A stretch of 64,000 nt of DNA from Rhodocyclales bacterium (GTDB lineage Bacteria; Pseudomonadota; Gammaproteobacteria; Burkholderiales; Rhodocyclaceae), in assembly GCA_028292485.1 (NCBI GenBank), contig JAQGMG010000022.1:1-64000 (forward strand). Direction: 5' to 3'. The translations under genes were made by a program, and so were the position numbers. How positions within the stretch are numbered: the first letter of the stretch is position 1; each line of letters starts with the position of its first letter. Positions 8,554-15,465 of the stretch are shown piece after piece. Under the pieces are notes generated by a model. That model made no database searches. It saw nothing but the letters and a program-made list of their open reading frames with translations, and was not told where the DNA came from.

Positions 8554-9980
8554 GACTGGCCTCCGAACACGTCCACATCGCGGAAGAGACACGGCGGCGA
8601 GGCGTGACCCACACGAATGATCTGGCTTGGCTCGCCCTTGCCACAGAAAGACGTGCCATGCGTCTCCGCCGCGCTGCCGACACCGGCCAGCCGGTTCCAG
8701 AAGTCCACCGTCACGCCACGGTAGTTCGGATTGCGTACGAGCTTACCGAGCACACCGTTCTCGATCAATTGCCCGTGCTCGCAACCAAACTGGAACTTGT
8801 TGCGGTAGTCATCAATCGACCACGAACGATTGGTACGCATCAACACGCCATGCTCGACCTGAGCAATCAACTCATCGAGCGAAGACGTGCCTGGTTCGAG
8901 GTTGATATTTGCCATACGATCAATCGGCGCGCGGTTCCACGATGCCGAGCGAAAATTGGCAACACCCGGCAAGCCCGAGCGTACCTGCGATTCGAGCGAG
9001 CCGAGGCCGCGTCTGAGCACACCATTTTCGATCAGCATCTCGCGCGTCGCGCGATTGCCACCATCGTCGAAATCGTAGCTCGCCAGCTCATGCGCACGGC
9101 CCGGGTCGAACGCCACATTCATGAGCGACGAGCCATATTGCAGGCGACCGAAATCCTCCTGCTTCACGAAGCTCCAGCCGGCGTAGTTGCGCTCGTCCCC
9201 GAGGATGCGATCCAGCTCCAGCGGATGACCGATCGATTCGTGAATCTGCAACATCATCTGGTCGGGCATCAGCACCAGATCCATGTGGCCCGACGGGCAA
9301 TTATCAGCGGCCAGCAAATCCAGCGCCTCGCGCGCTACGCGTTCGGCATTTTCTCGAAAAGCCGCACGATCAAACGCCTCACTACCGAACTGGCCGGTGC
9401 GCGACCAACTGCGTGTCTGCGACTCCAGCCCCTCGGCTGCCGTCGCCGCAAGCGTGATATCGAGCATGTCGAAGCTCTGCCGCGTCTCCGAACCATTCGA
9501 CGAGAAATAATCGATCTGCGTCTGCACCAGCATCGCCCGGGCACTACGATTGACGAGCCGATCCGACAGGCTCATGGCCCGTGAGGCCGCCATCAGGCAA
9601 TCGGTAATCTCGACCACGCTCAATGCATCGAGATCGCGTCGGCGCGCACTGCGATAAACACCCGTCGTACGCGGCCGCTGGCCTGGCGTAAAGCTGTGCA
9701 CCTTGTGCTGGCTCGTTGCACGCGTCGTCGTAATCGCCCGATCAAAAGCGCGCTGCAAACCCGAGAGACTCAAATCGGCCGTCGCTGCATAGCCAAAATG
9801 CCCATCGACGAGAACCTCGCACATCGCCCCTTCTTCCAGCGAACTCTCGTTGCTCTCGGGCTTGTCGTTACGCACCGCGCGGTGCGTGGCGGTTTCGCTG
9901 GAATAGCGGATGGCGGCCCAATCAGAGAATTGGAGGGCGTGGTGGAGGGCTTGTTCGTGGGGAATGACTGTATCTGGCAT
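8550..9980 (-). CDS. tldD: TldD family zinc metalloprotease
   Basis: A 476-residue TldD-type protease with the catalytic HESIGH (HExxxH) motif near residue 250, in the context MMLQIHESIGHPLELDRILG. The C-terminal part holds SFCGKGEPSQ. The protein partners PmbA, encoded immediately downstream with a 4-bp overlap. Length and motif order fit full activity. Known roles are degradation of small unstructured peptides and maturation of ribosomal peptides; no RiPP precursor is visible nearby. Upstream is a 285-bp gap with a degenerate REP-like palindrome. Confidence 0.9.
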   Translation of the reverse strand: MPDTVIPHEQALHHALQFSDWAAIRYSSETATHRAVRNDKPESNESSLEEGAMCEVLVDGHFGYAATADLSLSGLQRAFDRAITTTRATSQHKVHSFTPGQRPRTTGVYRSARRRDLDALSVVEITDCLMAASRAMSLSDRLVNRSARAMLVQTQIDYFSSNGSETRQSFDMLDITLAATAAEGLESQTRSWSRTGQFGSEAFDRAAFRENAERVAREALDLLAADNCPSGHMDLVLMPDQMMLQIHESIGHPLELDRILGDERNYAGWSFVKQEDFGRLQYGSSLMNVAFDPGRAHELASYDFDDGGNRATREMLIENGVLRRGLGSLESQVRSGLPGVANFRSASWNRAPIDRMANINLEPGTSSLDELIAQVEHGVLMRTNRSWSIDDYRNKFQFGCEHGQLIENGVLGKLVRNPNYRGVTVDFWNRLAGVGSAAETHGTSFCGKGEPSQIIRVGHASPPCLFRDVDVFGGQS

Positions 9981-10055
9981 ACCTGGCTGCTATCGCACTG
10001 AACAATCGCTGATTTAAGCACGGATCGCGTGACAGCCGCGACCTTGATACCGGAT

Positions 10056-10089
10056 GTAGATTGGTGCTGAGCGCAGCGAAGCCCGACAC
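10056..10089. repeat. Degenerate REP-like palindrome
   Basis: The stretch resembles the widespread repeat core GGGCTGAGCGAAGCGAAACCC, here decayed (GTGCTGAGCGCAGCGAAGCCC). The central GCTGAGCGCAGC part can form a short hairpin. The rest of the 9981-10265 gap shows no gene; it should hold divergent promoters for tldD and the second pirin. Confidence 0.4.
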
Positions 10090-10265
10090 TTGATTGGCAT
10101 GCATTAGGCGCTGATTGTCCCACGCAGGGAATACTCATTCCCGACCCAAGGGATTCTCATAAATTTCTGCATGCGTACACTGTGCTCATGGTGGCGGTGG
10201 AAAAAGCGATGTCCGCCCCCATCTAGCCAGATGGCACATTGCATAGCGCATCGCAGGAGAACGAA

Positions 10266-10964
10266 ATGATCGAACGCAGACCCTTTGCAGAACTCGGTGG
10301 AGCAGACCATGGCTGGCTGAAGGCGAAGCACCATTTCTCCTTCGCTGAATACCATGACTCAGAGCGCGTTCACCACGGCGCACTGCGCGTGTGGAACGAT
10401 GACGAGATTGCGGCGGGCACGGGCTTTCCACCGCACGGCCACGCCAACATGGAAATCATCACCTATGTACGGGAAGGGGCGATATCCCATCAGGATAATC
10501 AGGGCAATAGCGGCCGTACCGAAGCAGGCGATGTGCAGGTGATGAGCGCTGGCAGCGGTATTCGTCACGCGGAGTACAACCGCGAAGCGACGCCGACGAA
10601 GATCTTCCAGATCTGGATCATGCCGAACGAGCAGGGCGGCGAGCCGAGCTGGGGCGCCAAGCCTTTCCCGAAGGCTGAGCGCTCGGGCAGCTTCGCGGTA
10701 CTGGCAAGCGGCTTCGACAGCGATGTGGATGCGCTGAAGATCCGCGCCGATGCAAGGGTTCTTGGCGTGACACTGAAGGCCGGGCAGACGGCGGAATACA
10801 CGCTCGGCGCCGACCGGCGTGCTTACTTCGTGCCAGCTGCAGGTGAAGTGGAAGCGGATGGCATACGCATCGGCACTCGCGACGGTGCGGCCGTGCAGAA
10901 TCAGGAAACGCTGAAGTTGACAGCACTCACGGACGCGGAGGTGATACTGGTCGACGTGGCTTGA
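10266..10964 (+). CDS. Pirin family protein (YhaK-like, short form)
   Basis: A 232-residue bicupin of the YhaK/pirin type. It has PPHGHANMEI (about 58-67) in the first cupin, matching the metal-binding HPHxxxE pattern, and SGIRHAEYN further on. Start 10266 follows GCAGGAG at good distance. It is a different subgroup from the pirin at 2157-3080: shorter, with only weak similarity outside the motifs. YhaK-type pirins are redox-sensitive cytosolic proteins with no settled substrate. It stands 105 bp upstream of a glutaredoxin gene on the same strand, which suggests an oxidative-stress theme. Confidence 0.86.
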   Translation: MIERRPFAELGGADHGWLKAKHHFSFAEYHDSERVHHGALRVWNDDEIAAGTGFPPHGHANMEIITYVREGAISHQDNQGNSGRTEAGDVQVMSAGSGIRHAEYNREATPTKIFQIWIMPNEQGGEPSWGAKPFPKAERSGSFAVLASGFDSDVDALKIRADARVLGVTLKAGQTAEYTLGADRRAYFVPAAGEVEADGIRIGTRDGAAVQNQETLKLTALTDAEVILVDVA

Positions 10965-11069
10965 TAGTGCGCTGATCTGCCCAATGTATGGTTGAAGAGG
11001 GAGGTCCGTGGAGTCATATCACTCGTGATGCGGCTCCACTCCCATCCCGCGCAAGGAAAGGAGCCAGAC

Positions 11070-11348
11070 ATGCAACGCGTGAAAATATATGGCGCCGGGT
11101 GGTGCCCGTACTGCACACGCGCCGAACAGTTGCTCAAGCGCAAGGGCGTACAGGACATCGACAAGGTGAACGTCGATGAGTCGCCAGAAGAACGTCAGAA
11201 GATGATGGCGCTCACGGGGCGCCGCACGGTGCCGCAGATTTTCATCGGCGACCATCACGTGGGTGGCTTCGACGAGCTTGCAAGCCTGGAGCGCGCGCAT
11301 GAACTGGATGCTCTTCTCGGCACGACTGAAAACCCGAGCCTTGCCTGA
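11070..11348 (+). CDS. grxC: Glutaredoxin 3
   Basis: A 92-residue glutaredoxin with the dithiol active site CPYC (about 13-16), the cis-Pro motif TVPQIF and the GG(F)D glutathione-binding motif (VGGFDEL). It reduces disulfides and glutathionylated proteins using glutathione. Start 11070 follows AAGGAG at 7 bp. Bases after its stop repeat the gene's own 3' end (see 11284-11440). A strong terminator follows at 11497. Confidence 0.93.
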   Translation: MQRVKIYGAGWCPYCTRAEQLLKRKGVQDIDKVNVDESPEERQKMMALTGRRTVPQIFIGDHHVGGFDELASLERAHELDALLGTTENPSLA

Positions 11349-11471
11349 ACAACTCGAGCGGCACGAAGTCAGGCGCCAAGCATGGAGCGCTCGCAAAAGC
11401 TGGATGGTTTGCTCGGCACGATGGAACCATCGAGCTCTGATTGGAAGAGATCATGCGCCTCCCCTGGATAG
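11349..11471 (+). pseudogene. Diverged tandem copy of the 3' end of grxC
   Basis: After the grxC stop the same reading frame stays open to a TAG at 11469-11471. It encodes SMERSQKLDGLLGTMEPSS, clearly related to SLERAHELDALLGTTENPS at the grxC C-terminus. The two copies are exactly 96 bp apart (32 codons) and about 75 percent identical over 60 bases by hand alignment. There is no start codon or active site, so this is a fragment. It may be a relic of a longer glutaredoxin tail or of an unequal tandem duplication. Confidence 0.65.
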
Positions 11472-11496
11472 GTCGATCGCCTCTCCACCTGAAAAC

Positions 11497-11528
11497 AAAA
11501 GGCCTGCAATTTTGCAGGCCTTTTTCTT
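11497..11528 (+). terminator. Rho-independent terminator after grxC
   Basis: AAAGGCCTGCAA pairs with TTGCAGGCCTTT around a tiny loop and runs into T residues. It lies after the duplicated tail, so that tail is probably transcribed with grxC. Confidence 0.92.
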
Positions 11529-11548
11529 GAGGCAGAAGCGCCTTGCGT

Positions 11549-11833
11549 TCATGGCGCCGCCATGAACGCTGGAGCGCGCCACTCGCGAGCCTCCGCAGTC
11601 GATGCCATCATGATGACGAGGGCGACCACGGCTGTGCTCGCCGCTGCGACGAACAAGCCCATGACGACCACCACCACTCTGCGTGCGGCCTTTCTGCTTC
11701 CTCTTTCCCTATACACGGCGCCCTCCTGCAATGCGGCCCGTTGCATCGCGGAGCGATCCGCTTTGCGATACCCGTTCATTGACGCTAGCCCGCTCGGCCC
11801 TGCACCCGACACCGAGCGGGGAAACAGCAACAT
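11549..11833 (-). CDS. Possible small membrane protein, function unknown
   Basis: An open frame of about 94 residues with one long hydrophobic stretch (RRVVVVVMGLFVAAASTA onward, near 50-78) after a basic segment, then a short hydrophilic end. A GAGG lies about 7 bp before the ATG at 11833. I recognise no family. The opposite strand is also open over the same interval and looks less protein-like. It faces the grxC terminator. It may equally be a chance frame in the gap between grxC and chrA. Confidence 0.3.
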   Translation of the reverse strand: MLLFPRSVSGAGPSGLASMNGYRKADRSAMQRAALQEGAVYRERGSRKAARRVVVVVMGLFVAAASTAVVALVIMMASTAEAREWRAPAFMAAP

Positions 11834-11911
11834 GCGGCCTCGAAACGCCAAGGCGACCGACTCTGCCGCGAGCCAAGTTTGATTGAAATGGGCTACGCCG
11901 TCCGTGATGAA

Positions 11912-11929
11912 TTTATCGAATCTGATAAA
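11912..11929. promoter_or_regulatory. Short dyad upstream of chrA
   Basis: TTTATC and GATAAA are separated by 6 bp in an AT-rich stretch 120 bp before chrA. It is a possible operator or promoter element; no regulator gene (such as chrB) is adjacent. Confidence 0.25.
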
Positions 11930-12049
11930 TAATCAAAATCTGGCGGCAGCACACTGCCGCCGCCCCCCTTGTGACTATTGGCTCTACACTGCGAATCAAA
12001 CGCGGGCTTCTACCTCAAGCACGCCTTCAACCCCCACCACTGAAGACCT

Positions 12050-13408
12050 ATGAACATTCCCCCGCCCTCCGCAGTCAGCTTCAGACAGGCTTTTCTCTTC
12101 TGGCTGAAACTCGGCTTCATCAGCTTCGGCGGCCCGGCTGGCCAGATTTCGATCATGCATCAGGAGTTGGTGGAAAGACGGCGCTGGATCTCCGAGAAGC
12201 GCTTCCTGCATGCGCTCAATTACTGCATGGTGCTGCCGGGTCCCGAAGCACAGCAGCTCGCGACCTATATCGGCTGGCTGATGCACCGCACCTGGGGCGG
12301 TGTCGTGGCCGGCGCACTGTTCGTGTTGCCATCGCTACTGATACTAATTACTTTGTCATGGTTCTACATCGCCTTTGGCGAGGTGCCGCTGGTGGCTGGG
12401 CTGTTCTACGGCATCAAGCCGGCGGTAGCGGCCATCGTATTACAGGCGGCGCATCGCATCGGCTCACGCGCTTTGAAAAACAATGTGTTGTGGACCATCG
12501 CTGCCGCATCTTTCGTAGCAATCTTTGCGCTCAACGTCCCCTTCCCTGCCATCGTGGCCGTCGCCGCGTTAGTCGGTTACGTTGGCGGTCGTGCAATGCC
12601 GGAGAAGTTCAAGACCGGCGGCGGGCACGGCAAGGCTGACAAGGATTACGGCGTCGCGCTGATCGACGACGACACGCCCACACCTGCGCACGCGCGCTTC
12701 AGCTGGTTCGGTCTGGCGCGTGTGGCGGTTGTGGGTGCGATCCTGTGGGTGATACCCATGGCATTTCTCACGCTGCGCTATGGCTGGGACCATACGCTGA
12801 CGCAGATGAGCTGGTTCTTTACGAAAGCAGCACTGCTGACGTTCGGCGGTGCATATGCCGTTCTGCCATATGTGTACCAGGGCGCCGTCGGCCACTATGG
12901 CTGGCTGACGCCGACGCAGATGATCGATGGGCTGGCGCTTGGCGAGACGACACCCGGGCCGCTGATCATGGTCGTGGCGTTCGTAGGCTTTGTCGGCGCC
13001 TATGTCAAAGCGGTATTCGGCCCGGACATGATGTTCCTGGCAGGGGCGGTGGCAGCGTCGCTCGTGACATGGTTCACCTTCCTGCCCTCGTTCCTGTTCA
13101 TCCTCGCGGGTGGGCCGCTGGTGGAAACGACGCACAACGATCTGAAGTTCACCGCGCCGCTGACGGCAATTACGGCGGCAGTGGTCGGTGTGATCCTGAA
13201 CCTCGCGCTGTTCTTCGGTTACCACGTGTTGTGGCCGAAAGGCTTTGGCGCGGATGGTGTGATCGGTGCGCTGCACCGGCTGGACTGGGTGTCGGCCTTG
13301 ATAGCGCTGGCTGCAGCCGTGGCCCTGCTGCGCTTCAAATACAACGTCATACACGCGATCGGCGCCTGCGCGCTGATGGGCCTGTTGCTGAAAACACTGA
13401 TAGTCTGA
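12050..13408 (+). CDS. chrA: ChrA-type chromate transporter (CHR family)
   Basis: A 452-residue inner-membrane protein with two homologous halves of hydrophobic segments. The first half has FWLKLGFISFGGPAGQI and VLPGPEAQQL (about 15-75). The second has FFTKAALLTFGGAYAVLPY and LGETTPGPLI (about 262-310). These duplicated FGGP and PGP signatures define long-chain CHR proteins, which export chromate by a proton-motive-force mechanism. A soluble loop separates the halves (about 185-225). There is no chrB or other chromate gene beside it, so true chromate resistance is probable but not shown. Confidence 0.9.
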   Translation: MNIPPPSAVSFRQAFLFWLKLGFISFGGPAGQISIMHQELVERRRWISEKRFLHALNYCMVLPGPEAQQLATYIGWLMHRTWGGVVAGALFVLPSLLILITLSWFYIAFGEVPLVAGLFYGIKPAVAAIVLQAAHRIGSRALKNNVLWTIAAASFVAIFALNVPFPAIVAVAALVGYVGGRAMPEKFKTGGGHGKADKDYGVALIDDDTPTPAHARFSWFGLARVAVVGAILWVIPMAFLTLRYGWDHTLTQMSWFFTKAALLTFGGAYAVLPYVYQGAVGHYGWLTPTQMIDGLALGETTPGPLIMVVAFVGFVGAYVKAVFGPDMMFLAGAVAASLVTWFTFLPSFLFILAGGPLVETTHNDLKFTAPLTAITAAVVGVILNLALFFGYHVLWPKGFGADGVIGALHRLDWVSALIALAAAVALLRFKYNVIHAIGACALMGLLLKTLIV

Positions 13409-13716
13409 GAGGCGCGATCTTTTCGGAGCGTAGCCGGAATACTTGCACCATGCGTTCATGCTAACGCCATCGGCCCTACGGGCGGCTTACCGCAGAGGCG
13501 CAGAGGGCCGCAATGAAAATTCCAAGAGCGTGAAATTTTCCCTTCCGCGCAAACTGGCTTCCTGGACCTTGGGACGGGTTGAGTCGAGGATGTGCGTTCG
13601 AAGGAGTTTTCTCTGTGGCCCGCCGCACCGCATACGCGGGCATTGTTTTGTCATGACAGGAAATTTTTCAGCCATTACACTTCTCAATTTCTTGAGACCA
13701 AGAACTGACAGTCTAT
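13409..13716. other. Intergenic region at the left edge of the AT-rich island
   Basis: No gene is seen in these 308 bp. Base composition changes from GC-rich to AT-rich at about 13640. The first part contains short palindromes (CCCTACGGG-like) and an AGAGGCGCAGAGGG stretch like common dispersed repeats. GAAAATT and AATTTTC arms lie at about 13515-13540. The last 70 bp before the next ATG are AT-rich and probably hold its promoter. Confidence 0.4.
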
Positions 13717-15009
13717 ATGGCAAGAGTCAAAAAGATTCCTTATCACACGATGGAGCCCTCCATCCTTTCTAAGAAGGTATGGAAGGCCCACTATGGGCAA
13801 CAGGGGTGCGTCCCCCTCAACACTCAACAGACCATTTCCCTTGATCGGCTTGCTCCTGGCGAACCTGCCCCACCAGCGAAACCTAAGCCACCAAAGCCCA
13901 CTCGTAAGCAAATCAAGGCACAGCAAGCAGAACAGGCAAGACAGCAAGCCCTTGCTGAGAGCGCCAAAAAACAGGAACAAAAAGAACCCAAAAATAATGA
14001 ACAAAAACCTAAATTCCTTGATGCTGAGGAATGCGAAAAACTCCCCATCTTTGACTTACAGGACATTCCTGACGCAATGCAAAAGATGGGCTGGACTGTC
14101 TCTGCCAAGCTCGCTAGAAGATGGTTCAGCAGTCCAAAGCATGTCTTTGACGGCAAGCCCACTTCTCTTCAGCCCCTTGATGATTCAATCATTACCCTTG
14201 ATTGGACCCTGAAATTCGGTACTGTCAAGAATAAGTTCAACAAGCTTATTTCTGAAGATATTTATGAGAGTGGATCAATAGCTCTATTGAAGAAATACAC
14301 AAACCGACAACTCAGCAAGACATTTGTCGAAGAAGACTCAACGAATCTTAGTTTCAATACGGCACCTTATTTGGCTGATATCAGGCAGTTCCACATTGAT
14401 TGGCAATTCCAACTATCCAAGATCACAAGCTGGGATACGATGGATGGTTTACACCCCAATGACCTTACAGGATCGTTGGCAAATTTTAATTTATACGTTG
14501 CCATCGGAAATGTTGATATCGCAGCAGAAAAGTATTTTAAATACGACAAGGACAAAGGAACAAAATCTTACTGCATTGATTCAGTAGCAACGGTCACTCA
14601 TGTTTATATCTATGCCAAAGACAACTATTCATTCATCGATGAGTACAGCTCATCACAGTATTTGGGGCATTGGAATAAAACCGGGGTTATCATTGCCGGA
14701 GATGCAATCATAAGTGAAATAACCAATTCGAAATATATCAATAGTGAACTTGGCAATCACAAGAAGATTGATTTTTTTGATATTATTCGAGGGAAAGACA
14801 AGCCTGTTGATTTGAGAAAAGGTTGGATCGGAAAATACAAAGTTCCTGATGTTTTCTTCCCTGTCTACAACAAAGACTATAACCAGTGGAGAGAAAAGCA
14901 CAATCGCGGTGGCGATCTCATGATTTACTCAAAGCCAAAGTATTTGAAACTAAAAAAACCCATCAAGATCAAGCTGGAGGCGATATGCAGACCACCAGAG
15001 AAAATGTAA
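13717..15009 (+). CDS. DUF6402 family protein, function unknown
   Basis: A 430-residue protein, distinctly AT-richer than its neighbours. Residues 45-100 form a Pro/Lys then Gln/Ala/Lys/Glu-rich linker. The C-terminal part (about 105-425) matches what I remember of DUF6402: IPDAMQKMGWTVSAKLARRW, then a TLDWTLKF strand, FHIDWQFQ, NDLTGSLANFNLYVAIG, SSSQYLGHWNKTGVI and NRGGDLMIYS near the end. DUF6402 proteins are often seen in Burkholderiales near type VI secretion or polymorphic-toxin loci, but I know of no assigned activity. There is no signal peptide or membrane span. It overlaps the next gene by 25 bp, suggesting a functional pair. Confidence 0.72.
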   Translation: MARVKKIPYHTMEPSILSKKVWKAHYGQQGCVPLNTQQTISLDRLAPGEPAPPAKPKPPKPTRKQIKAQQAEQARQQALAESAKKQEQKEPKNNEQKPKFLDAEECEKLPIFDLQDIPDAMQKMGWTVSAKLARRWFSSPKHVFDGKPTSLQPLDDSIITLDWTLKFGTVKNKFNKLISEDIYESGSIALLKKYTNRQLSKTFVEEDSTNLSFNTAPYLADIRQFHIDWQFQLSKITSWDTMDGLHPNDLTGSLANFNLYVAIGNVDIAAEKYFKYDKDKGTKSYCIDSVATVTHVYIYAKDNYSFIDEYSSSQYLGHWNKTGVIIAGDAIISEITNSKYINSELGNHKKIDFFDIIRGKDKPVDLRKGWIGKYKVPDVFFPVYNKDYNQWREKHNRGGDLMIYSKPKYLKLKKPIKIKLEAICRPPEKM

Positions 15010-15428
15010 AGAAAGCCATCAAGAGAAGTCTTTTTATCGTTGCTTTTTCTTATGGATTAATATGCCTGTTTGTCTATATATTTCCGCCACAATACCACCG
15101 TTGCGAATTTTATGATGATCCTGGAACTCTGGATGGTGGAACAAAGGAAATAAACGGCAAAAAATATAGAATAAAAATGTGCGGAACCGGGGGCAATGAC
15201 AATGGTACTGATGATGAAATAGAGCTTAAGGTATTGAGTTTAGATGGGGAGCTTCTAGTAAAGAGACATTTTGAAGTTGATTGGGCTTCTGCCAGCGCAT
15301 TCCATCAACCACTTCAATACAACAAGAACGGCATCACCTACATTGACCAGCACCAAGAAGAAAGACAAATCAAAATCCCACCTGGGAAAATTGACTGGAT
15401 ACGCGCAAGACTTCCTTTCTTTAACTGA
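14985..15428 (+). CDS. Small membrane-anchored protein paired with the DUF6402 gene
   Basis: A 147-residue protein. The start at 14985 is set by GGAGG 4 bp upstream and lies inside the end of the DUF6402 gene in another frame. A single N-terminal membrane span follows a basic segment (about 14-32, ending IFPPQ). The rest is a polar, beta-rich domain with KEINGKKYRIKMCGTGG, TDDEIELKVLSLDGELL and a C-terminal KIDWIRARLPFF. It resembles short proteins that I recall as DUF6201, but this is from memory. With its translational overlap and AT-rich codon use it was probably acquired together with its partner. An immunity or accessory role is a guess. Confidence 0.65.
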   Translation: MQTTRENVKKAIKRSLFIVAFSYGLICLFVYIFPPQYHRCEFYDDPGTLDGGTKEINGKKYRIKMCGTGGNDNGTDDEIELKVLSLDGELLVKRHFEVDWASASAFHQPLQYNKNGITYIDQHQEERQIKIPPGKIDWIRARLPFFN

Positions 15429-15465
15429 AATGGCAGCACCTAGAAGGCTGATGGCTTGCCCGCAC

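Noticed and set aside
11562-11882. Plus-strand frame of 106 residues after the grxC terminator
   Set aside because: Composition (Thr/Ala runs, mixed low complexity) less protein-like than the minus-strand frame there; no good ribosome site.
12569-13459. Long minus-strand frame opposite chrA
   Set aside because: Shadow of chrA; His/Arg/Gln-rich composition typical of antisense translation.
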